23,651 nt of DNA from JAWABC01 sp043810595 (GTDB taxonomy: Archaea; Nanobdellota; Nanobdellia; SCGC-AAA011-G17; VGLX01), in NCBI GenBank assembly GCA_043810595.1, contig JBDRNX010000021.1:1-23651 (forward strand), written 5' to 3'. This document shows, one piece after another, positions 11,601 to 15,551 of the stretch (the first letter of the stretch is position 1; each line of letters begins with the position of its first letter). Made by a program: the position numbers and the translations under genes. The notes below the pieces were generated by a model, which was not told the DNA's origin, did no database searches, and worked only from the letters and a program-made list of their open reading frames with translations.

Positions 11601-14113
11601 TTCCTCATTACAAATCCAGATCGGGGATAACCTCCAAGAAATTCAAATCCCTTTTCATTTCCATTATAAAAAGTATTATGATAGACATTAATTGTTCCCT
11701 GGGCAGTTGATATCCAAGCCATTGCTCCCGTAATATCATAAACCACATTGTTCCGAATATGGGCGGTTTTTCCGGTGGCGCCTATACTGCATATTTGCAG
11801 GACTCCAGCTCCCGGATTCGGGCTACAATCGTGAATAATATTGTCTTCAAAGATATAATTGTCTCCTCCAAAGTCGATAACTACAGTTGACCAATCTACT
11901 CCAGTAGCGTAATTGCAATCGTAAATAAGATTTCCTCGGACTATCATATTGGCGGGAGCCGGCCCAGCCGTTTCATGACTTACCTGAATTGCCTCCGGCA
12001 CTCCTGTAATCGTGTTATTCAAAAGGCTCACATCACTTGTATATTGTGACGCCGTAGGCCCAAGGAAGTGTTTGACATACAATCCTTCCCTTCTTCCAGT
12101 AATGGCACAATTTTGAATCGTGATATGATGTGTTGCATAATTCCCCAAAGACATTTTGTTGTGTACATGAATTGCTACCAAAGTTCCACTTACATCACAT
12201 CCATCCACGGTGATGTAACTGGCATCTGATATATCAAAACCATAATTTTCACCACTTCCTGGCCCCACAACTTTTATGTTTTTAATGGTAAGGTAAGTTG
12301 CGTCATTGGTAATGTCGATTCCTACCCAGCCATTCATCGTGATCTGGGGTAAATTTCCCGAACCGTAATCTTCAAACGTAATTGGAGAGCCTTCGCTTCC
12401 ACCAAATCCACCACTCTTATCAAGGTTTAGAACTCCCGTCCAAGTATCTCCACGCTTGAATTTAATGAAATCTCCAGCAGAGAATGTTCCGGCATCCACT
12501 TCAGTATTGACTTTGCCTAGCGTTTGCCAAGCCAATTCTTCAGTTAGGCCACTATCAGAATCCTTCCCATCGCTGCTTGAAACATAGTAAGTCTTAGGAC
12601 CGGAAGACACACATTGCCCACTTGAGCACGTCTGCCCAGAAGAACAAGAAATAGCACTGCTCCACTCCAGGCAAGAGTCCACATCGTAATTCCCGCATGT
12701 CCTGTAGGAAGTAGAGGAAGTGCATTCACTTAGGCCGCTGGAAGTACACTCATCTGTGCAGGTTGAAAAGTATTCATACGCCCCAAGGTCAGGCGCTGCG
12801 CCAGAATACGGCAGGCCAACGTTTACTCCCTTGTCAATAGCTGGCGAAGTTGACTGCAAATGGAAATCAGGCGGCGTAGCCGTTGGATTGACAAATGACG
12901 GATTAGAAAAGTAATTTCTCAATGCAGGCACGTCACTTGTGCATGCATAGGCCAAATTATTATTATTATTTAAATCAGGGTTATTCATGGATAAAAGAGT
13001 GTTATCGCAATTGTAAAGTGTGTTGTGCCAAAAGTTTATGGTTCCTTCCGTATTGGTTACCCAAAGACCGTAGCCGCCGATATCCCACATTTTGTTTCTC
13101 ATTACTATATTATTTCGTGGCGCCGGGCCCCAAGGCGTAAAGTCTACACAAGGCTCAACCTTTATTCCGAACTCATACATATCGTAGATATCATTATCTG
13201 AAATAATACTGTCCTCCACCCCTGTGATGTATATCCCGGAGTTGCAGTCATGCATTTTGTTGCTGATAATGGTTAAATTTTTATTTCTCGCCTCTCGATT
13301 ATAAGTATCGAATGCGCCATGATTCGGACACCCGTAAAATTCGTTATTACTGAATGTTGAGTCGGTAACTCCGCCTGTAACTCTTATGGTGTTCCATTGC
13401 GTATCATAGAGTGTATTACCTGTAAATAAAACGTTTGACACGCTGCCCTGCACGTTCATGGCAAGAACGGTGACAAGCATAAAACCAGCGTAACTGTTTT
13501 TATGGATTATACAGTTGCGAACCGTAACGCCAGTTGAGGGTCCAGATCTTGAATTTATACTTAAACATTCTTTTCCAACGTTAGTTATCTCCAGATTTTC
13601 AATCGTCACCCAGCTTTTACCATCAACCCTCACCAAACCAGCCCAATGTTCTTGGTTATTCCCGTCAAGTTTCGGGAGATTCCCGCTGCCATAAGCGCCG
13701 AAAGTTATAGGATTTCCTTGCGTGCCGCTAGAGGGAACAATCAATGGTTCATTAATCCAAGTATCACCTCGTTTAAAAAGTATAGAGTCTCCTGGCGAGA
13801 ATGTTCTGGAGTTGACTTTAGCAATGGTTTTCCACGAAGTGGATTGGGAAAGTCCGTTATTAGAGTCACTACCGCTAGTTGAAACATAATAAACATTACC
13901 ACCCAGGCTTGCTCGGGATGTTATGTATTCTATTAACCTACCATATCCAGAGTTAGCGTAATCTGATGATTTTGAAAAAAAATTACCTGTAGTGGAGAAC
14001 TGATTGATGCTTACGTATAGTGCACCCAAACAGACTAGAAGGATTATACTAACTAAAATATAAGCTTGAGGAGGATAATTTTTAACCACCCCTTTACTTT
14101 TTTTCAACCTCAT
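2633..14113 (-). CDS. Giant multidomain surface protein (parallel beta-helix, FnIII, MopE, PGF-pre-PGF)
   Basis: 3826 residues from the ATG at 14113. A longer TTG start at 14149 is possible, but the TATA box at 14137-14144 fits a leaderless start at 14113. Order, approximate residues: basic N-terminus and signal-anchor (17-36); beta-helix unit A1 (74-446); Cys linker; unit B (508-928); unit C1 (938-1354); unit A2 (1361-1741); FnIII (1745-1843); unit C2 (1845-2301); Cys linker; carbohydrate-binding-like domain starting YVEAEDG (2398-2541); Cys cassette (2544-2660); four MopE-type DxDxDGY...DCND...CNGxDD motifs with Cys blocks to ~3110; second Cys cassette; FnIII (3240-3330); fifth MopE motif (3333-3386); a beta domain (3383-3514); Gly7 stretch; PGF-pre-PGF-like domain (3560-3700); membrane anchor (3738-3764); basic tail (3768-3826). 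Each unit opens with a DUF1565-like YYVSTSGSDS...W-x-TI motif and ends in (D/Y)-x-GAYEY. It is probably a cell-surface adhesin or polysaccharide-binding or -processing protein; no catalytic residues were identified. Confidence 0.85.
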   Translation of the reverse strand: MRLKKSKGVVKNYPPQAYILVSIILLVCLGALYVSINQFSTTGNFFSKSSDYANSGYGRLIEYITSRASLGGNVYYVSTSGSDSNNGLSQSTSWKTIAKVNSRTFSPGDSILFKRGDTWINEPLIVPSSGTQGNPITFGAYGSGNLPKLDGNNQEHWAGLVRVDGKSWVTIENLEITNVGKECLSINSRSGPSTGVTVRNCIIHKNSYAGFMLVTVLAMNVQGSVSNVLFTGNTLYDTQWNTIRVTGGVTDSTFSNNEFYGCPNHGAFDTYNREARNKNLTIISNKMHDCNSGIYITGVEDSIISDNDIYDMYEFGIKVEPCVDFTPWGPAPRNNIVMRNKMWDIGGYGLWVTNTEGTINFWHNTLYNCDNTLLSMNNPDLNNNNNLAYACTSDVPALRNYFSNPSFVNPTATPPDFHLQSTSPAIDKGVNVGLPYSGAAPDLGAYEYFSTCTDECTSSGLSECTSSTSYRTCGNYDVDSCLEWSSAISCSSGQTCSSGQCVSSGPKTYYVSSSDGKDSDSGLTEELAWQTLGKVNTEVDAGTFSAGDFIKFKRGDTWTGVLNLDKSGGFGGSEGSPITFEDYGSGNLPQITMNGWVGIDITNDATYLTIKNIKVVGPGSGENYGFDISDASYITVDGCDVSGTLVAIHVHNKMSLGNYATHHITIQNCAITGRREGLYVKHFLGPTASQYTSDVSLLNNTITGVPEAIQVSHETAGPAPANMIVRGNLIYDCNYATGVDWSTVVIDFGGDNYIFEDNIIHDCSPNPGAGVLQICSIGATGKTAHIRNNVVYDITGAMAWISTAQGTINVYHNTFYNGNEKGFEFLGGYPRSGFVMRNNIFSNIAGNPIDSTSGITCDYNVKYGSGSSTCTGANDQTGDPNFVNTGEGIEDFHLQSGSSAIDNGINVGISDDIEGILRPQGSAYDMGAYEYTGTTFGPKTYYVSTSGSDSNPGTQAQPWRTIQKAANTMIAGDTVIVNAGTYNERVTVTMSGDSGDMVSFTANGNVQTQGFEVSGNYIKIKGFTVTATACTWSSNNVGIFVSGDNCIIEDNYAYYSPRGGIKLDSATSECIVRNNRAYKNGMVGIEVHGTNNIVENNEVWGSVAYHTPTNCEGDADGIRFFGTGHIIRGNYIHDIDINDPENKGYGPHIDCFQTWKGSGYEEAKNILFERNRCENLNLMMYAVMLEYASYLTFKNNIFVGYGGINTGGGGNHHLTFVNNDFVGYPDLWLGKCSVGSTCWPTGISLESASYCTVKNNIFYNYHFYPVYVYSSSGLDKDYNLAYRSDGVTPLGTAAAHDKWGVDPQFVNPSQGDYSLLSTSPTIDAGVTVSSVTDDYDGVSRPQGSAYDIGAYEYTSTISGAKTYYVSTSGSDSNNGLSQSTPWKTIAKVNSISFQPGDKILFKSGDTWVNEPLYVPSSGTQGNVITFGAYGTGNLPKFDGGNREHWSGLVEVDGKRWITIENLEITNVGKVCLNIDSETGTSIGVTIQNNVIHKNSYVGYMLIEVNSRNVLGKVSQVTIKNNHIYDGLHNSMRLTGGVKNVVISNNTIHGFYHNGIDTYPGSVNNQNLTIFGNDIYDCKCGIYLPGVSYATVYDNRIHDDWKGSPASGYPPISYGIKVDSTVRASDYITIRNNVIWDVTTADSNTYALWVSQCTSCNVLHNTVYANYDTILNEQNTGLVIQNNLAYTNTNDQPTMRNYGQDPKFVSAANHDFHLQSTSPAIDKGVNVGLPYSGAAPDLGAYEYQGAPADTTPPTISSVSASSITSSSATITWITNEASDTQVEYGTTTSYGSQTALNTAKVTSHSQSLSGLSVGTNYHYRIKSRDVAGNLATSADYTFATTSSGLKTYYASTTGSDTNPGTQSQPWRTIQKAANTMVAGDTTIVDAGLYNERVQVTKSGSSSAPIIYQAQGTVVMKGFKIIANYITVKSFEIANTDYVRWHADVSSGVYVLGNNVVVEDNYIHDCALNGITLAGSPSDNTQTVTRDCIIRNNRLYRNEMVGIDVAGRNNLIENNEVWNTVQCHPNVMAAEGPGCPNYPAVGGLDADGMRFFGSGHIFRKNYIHDIKFGPAGINPEIGDYNDNPHIDCFQTWAGTYNEAAQNITFEQNLCDILQSQAANENGHGFMLDGMANNLIIRNNIFKTYCGINTGGQAGANHLYIYNNIWVNSLSFNQFWPCAIGLANAPYSIVKNNIFYDQPYHTIVSTGDMTGQDIDYNLAFNSDGSTPDCFRIGDYICKNPPPVHDLWKVDPKFVNPGSGDYRLQLISPAINTGYNLGFLVTNDYDGVSRPQGSAYDIGAYEYFSTCTDECTSSGLSECTSSTSYRTCGNYDSDSCLEWGSSANCNSGETCSAGLCQLPPQTCSSIGGSCCSSCQSGSHPEYDSDCGVQVCCDTCAAQQYFLSEEYVEAEDGTLVSPLGVGFDSLASEGVYVSTSVEEQGSVSFTFDIQEGGGYRMDVRVLAQNDGQNSFYIGLGGELAQGNDAYVFDTVETNVFTWDSVSLRGPNGNYTWSEFDPMVWDLSPGLHTFTFYGREVATLLDQVVIKPETNVPPTCSQQGGDICSGGEYCPGVGLVASDSSSCCSEQCSLSLWGLCSDCGEGLFNVCDDVECYSITEGCYFVDGLLANSCLSCSGVSCEDYSDETSCVRNNCKFVGCAWDGGKCVSCVDNDNDGYNQTKVGCGLPDCNDADPNIRPGVVEICNGVDDNCNGMGDELYTTYYQELDGDGYGSLLVTKRACGLPGGYVTKSGDCNDNNKDIHPGVTETCGDNIDYDCDGFDSNGYDVGADCGVGDCLGELVCSGLYSTACSSQGKDCGVCCSCNSAGSETYGNTQNADCAATVCPTSSCGLSCGANIFTFYPLNVANTCSALKTCTNNSCITTCEIDKDNDKYSPTCGDCNDNNPKVHPPDINEKSSGLCNGIDDDCDNKTDEGCACLYGQTQSCGTGSCVGTQTCNANGNWGACSSQGKDCGVCCSCNSAGSETYGNTQNADCAATVCPTSSCGLSCGVNVFTLYPVSVPNVCSALKMCTSNVCGPTCEVDGDGDGYSVSCGDCNDKDSNINPGATELCNNVDDNCNDQIDEDLVRSCSISHYGICADGNEVCVDGKWSDCPLPKQEIYCNGVDEDCDNVADCLSCSQQGGFVCSEGELCPGVGLVASDSSSCCSEQCSLSLWGLCSDCGGGLFNVCDDVECYSITEGCYFVDGLLANSCLSCSGITCQDYTDRTVCEIDNCGLGCFWKGNSCLALDKTPPIIASVQSSDITYDSAEITWVTDEPSTSQVEYGLTTSYTSKTKEENKLDTSHSIKLTNLETSTAYHFRVRSVDGSGNEGLSGDYTFVTACIDKDKDGYDDMLCGGTDCDDKNRKIKPSATESCNDIDDDCDGYIDEDVAGCYGNIVIKTKYYDGSTTNFSKENLSEGIKDMLLERKEYGKIVFNKFVKFTKSLDLDYYTMIYFNKVFINSTVLPELNESATLHLYNLSFVNPVVYKDGSPCPPNLCRVINYSEGTLTFEVDHFTEYYVEEGPYCGDGTCKNDENCNTCPQDCGQCQQQPSGGGGGGGSSMGVSTTGLKETLTIVGSKAGASYSFDFTKPGEVKSVILSFRNNAGSSSVTVEKFEVKPSLLPLPKGGVYSYLEITTNVNKEDISKVLIVFRVSRLWLIENGVLFNEVSLLRFEEGWTALPTRVTTYDKDYYYYEAESEGLSYFSIGVKVKEESLTVPSVGNEEETPAQEEGSEAPQVKEIDEGGGHLITKTTVVALAIFVLIALVVFFLLKSKPPKQKLVLKGDAHKSAFINDLIRRKLKEGYTEKAILDAASKQGWPKELIKKTIDKVKKDKK
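4492..4687. repeat. ~196-bp direct repeat, Cys cassette copy 2
   Basis: Second copy of 6229-6424, encoding the Cys cassette that precedes the second FnIII domain. Both copies are followed by a short divergent Cys segment (CEDYSDETSC versus CQDYTDRTVC), so the duplicated block is older at its edges than in its centre. Confidence 0.8.
5110..5249. repeat. 140-bp perfect direct repeat, copy 2
   Basis: Second copy of 5575-5714. The 465-bp period is a multiple of three (155 codons), so unequal recombination between the copies would delete or add one whole Cys/MopE module without breaking the reading frame. Confidence 0.88.
5575..5714. repeat. 140-bp perfect direct repeat, copy 1
   Basis: Identical by eye over 140 bp to 5110-5249 (offset 465 bp). 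It encodes the segment from ACSSQGKDCGVCCSCNSAG to SSCGLSCG between MopE motifs. Sequence on both sides codes for similar residues but has diverged at the DNA level. Confidence 0.88.
6229..6424. repeat. ~196-bp direct repeat, Cys cassette copy 1
   Basis: Nearly identical to 4492-4687 (offset 1737 bp); two single-base differences were seen. It encodes the first Cys cassette of the giant protein, from the CPGVGLVASD region through ITEGCYFVDGLLANSCLSCSG. The near-identity includes silent positions. Confidence 0.8.
7134..7228. repeat. 95-bp direct repeat, Cys linker after unit C2
   Basis: Second copy of the 12687-12781 repeat. Here the same Cys-rich linker follows unit C2 and precedes the carbohydrate-binding-like domain. 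The upstream parts of the two units differ, so this linker moved or was converted independently of the beta-helix body. Confidence 0.8.
8898..8980. repeat. 83-bp direct repeat, copy in beta-helix unit A2
   Basis: Second copy of the 12780-12862 repeat, encoding the end of unit A2 just before the first FnIII domain. The flanking sequence diverges at once on both sides. Confidence 0.85.
12687..12781. repeat. 95-bp direct repeat, Cys linker after unit A1
   Basis: Matches 7134-7228 at an offset of 5553 bp with two differences by eye. It encodes the Cys-rich linker FSTCTDECTSSGLSECTSST and following residues, which joins unit A1 to unit B. Confidence 0.8.
12780..12862. repeat. 83-bp direct repeat, copy in beta-helix unit A1
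   Basis: Identical by eye to 8898-8980 (offset 3882 bp). It encodes the C-terminal end of unit A1, the segment around SPAIDKGVNVG through DLGAYEY. Identity at every base, synonymous sites included, points to recent duplication or gene conversion between units A1 and A2. Confidence 0.85.
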
Positions 14114-14136
14114 TTTTGATGGAACAATTAAAATTT

Positions 14137-14144
14137 TATTTAAA
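14137..14144 (-). promoter_or_regulatory. TATA box of the giant surface-protein gene
   Basis: Minus-strand TTTAAATA inside an AT-rich run. Its centre is 27 bp upstream of the ATG at 14113, predicting a leaderless mRNA. This argues against the TTG at 14149, which would lie upstream of the promoter. Confidence 0.55.
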
Positions 14145-14219
14145 AACAACTTTGAATTTAAATATGTTTCTAAAAACCAAAGTGCTAAACTTACTACTCA
14201 ACAAGGATGGCGGGCTTGC

Positions 14220-14232
14220 CAGGCAGGGCCTG
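14220..14232. other. GC-rich hairpin in the divergent intergenic region
   Basis: CAGGC, 3-nt loop AGG, GCCTG, followed on the plus strand by a T-rich run (TTTTGCTTTTTG). It resembles an intrinsic terminator on the plus strand, yet no plus-strand gene lies upstream of it; the giant gene starts leftward at 14113 and the endonuclease-like gene starts at 14325. A second possible short stem (GGC/GCC) lies at about 14210-14220. Whether it ends a short unseen transcript or is a remnant of an insertion cannot be decided from sequence. Confidence 0.3.
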
Positions 14233-14295
14233 TTTTGCTTTTTGTTCCTTAGACCTGTCACTAAGTGTAAAATTTACGGTAACGCAGCAGAAGCA

Positions 14296-14305
14296 TTTAT
14301 AAATA
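14296..14305 (+). promoter_or_regulatory. TATA box of the LAGLIDADG-like gene
   Basis: TTTATAAATA, centred 25 bp upstream of the GTG at 14325. The spacing supports a leaderless transcript with GTG as first codon. Confidence 0.6.
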
Positions 14306-14324
14306 ATAGAAATACAGAGCTTGT

Positions 14325-15551
14325 GTGATTATTCATTTTTGGGATTTGCCAAAGAAGAGGAATTATGTTTTGTTTAATAAAGAATTTAAAGATAGTTTAC
14401 TTAAATTTTTAGAAAATAAGAACTGCCCAAAGGGTGCAAAGAAGATTAGAAACAGAAAAATACGCATTGATAAACTGATGGAGCTATCAAAAAAAGAAGG
14501 TATACCTCTAGAAACTCTTGAGAAAAATATTTGCTGGATTGGAGGCAATAATAGTAAGGGGTTGTTTAATCCTAAATTTCCATTTAACCTATCCAATAGA
14601 AGTGGGTCAAGATTTATTGCAGCAATCTTTAATGACGGGACTCTAACAAAAAACAATTCTAACAGTTATGGTAGACTTATGTATGATAATTTTGATAAGT
14701 CATTGAGAGATTCTGTGATTAAGGATTATTTAGCTATTTTTGGCGGTAATAGGAATGAGATAGCTTTCCGTGAATCTGAAAAGAAAAAATATTTGGAATT
14801 TACTTCTATTATAAGAGATGTAATGGAATTAATACTTACGAAGAAAGGACCTAAATCAGAAAATAACATAAAAATTCCAGATTTTATTTTTGAAAATAAA
14901 GAGAATATGATTGGATGGATTGAACAAACTATAGCTGATGAAGGTGAAATAAAATATTTTCCGGATAAGTATAGAAGAGCTGTAGTATGGAGAAGATCTC
15001 TAGATGTAACCCCAGTATTTAAAAAAATCATAAAAAAGGAAATTTCAATAAGGAAATTAGCTCCAAACCTACAAACAGTAGTCCAAAATCAGAAATGTAA
15101 CCTAATAGAATCAGAAAAAAAGATTTTAGAGGTTTTAGGTATCAAATATAGAACATATAACTTAGGTGTATACCCCACTATAACTAACAAAATAAGAACT
15201 AGATGGCAAATAAACATAGCAGGCAGGAAGAACCTTATAAGGCTAAGAAGAATGATAAAAATTCCGTCAAAAGAAAAAGACGCCAAACTTACAAAAGCTA
15301 TAAAAGGATTTGTTAGATACAAAGAGCCATTAAAGATTAAAAGAAAAATCATAAATATTTGCAGGGAAAAAGGTATAGTAAATTCAAATGACTTACAAAA
15401 AGCTAGGGGTTATAAAAAAATTAATAATGCCAGTCTTTGGTTAAAAAGATTCGAAAAAGAAGGTTTGATAAAAGTTATCAAAAAATCAGAATATGGTGGT
15501 GGAGGGAAACAAAGATCCTCAGCAAAATATGCACTTATTCAACGTAAATAG
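14325..15551 (+). CDS. LAGLIDADG-like homing endonuclease with C-terminal winged helix
   Basis: 408 residues with a GTG start supported by TATA spacing. Two degenerate LAGLIDADG-type motifs are visible: FIAAIFNDG (residues 97-105, Asp104 at the catalytic position) and IEQTIADEG (199-207, Asp205/Glu206), about 100 residues apart, as in single-chain two-motif enzymes. The region between and after them is Lys/Arg-rich, as expected for DNA binding. A C-terminal segment (about 338-400, INICREKGIVNSNDLQKARG and KRFEKEGLIKVI) looks like a winged helix. The gene is visibly more AT-rich than its neighbours (many AAA, ATA, TTT codons), suggesting transfer. It stands alone, not within an intein or intron. 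Its last 17 bp overlap convergently the last codons of leuS. It could instead be a domesticated regulator of LAGLIDADG descent; cleavage activity is not certain. Confidence 0.65.
   Translation: MIIHFWDLPKKRNYVLFNKEFKDSLLKFLENKNCPKGAKKIRNRKIRIDKLMELSKKEGIPLETLEKNICWIGGNNSKGLFNPKFPFNLSNRSGSRFIAAIFNDGTLTKNNSNSYGRLMYDNFDKSLRDSVIKDYLAIFGGNRNEIAFRESEKKKYLEFTSIIRDVMELILTKKGPKSENNIKIPDFIFENKENMIGWIEQTIADEGEIKYFPDKYRRAVVWRRSLDVTPVFKKIIKKEISIRKLAPNLQTVVQNQKCNLIESEKKILEVLGIKYRTYNLGVYPTITNKIRTRWQINIAGRKNLIRLRRMIKIPSKEKDAKLTKAIKGFVRYKEPLKIKRKIINICREKGIVNSNDLQKARGYKKINNASLWLKRFEKEGLIKVIKKSEYGGGGKQRSSAKYALIQRK

Noticed and set aside
14116..14328. Plus-strand ORF of 70 codons between the giant gene and the LAGLIDADG-like gene
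   Set aside because: It overlaps both divergent promoters, has no ribosome-binding site or TATA spacing, and its translation shows no domain-like pattern. A shorter 31-codon frame from 14207 is likewise unsupported.
15535..15551. Truncation of leuS by insertion of the endonuclease-like gene
   Set aside because: The LeuRS C-terminus ends in the family's usual PxIYVE, so the gene is complete. The overlap is only between 3' ends.
14325..15551. Intein or group I intron context for the LAGLIDADG-like gene
   Set aside because: It has its own promoter and start and is not inside another gene; no intein splicing motifs or intron core are seen at its ends.
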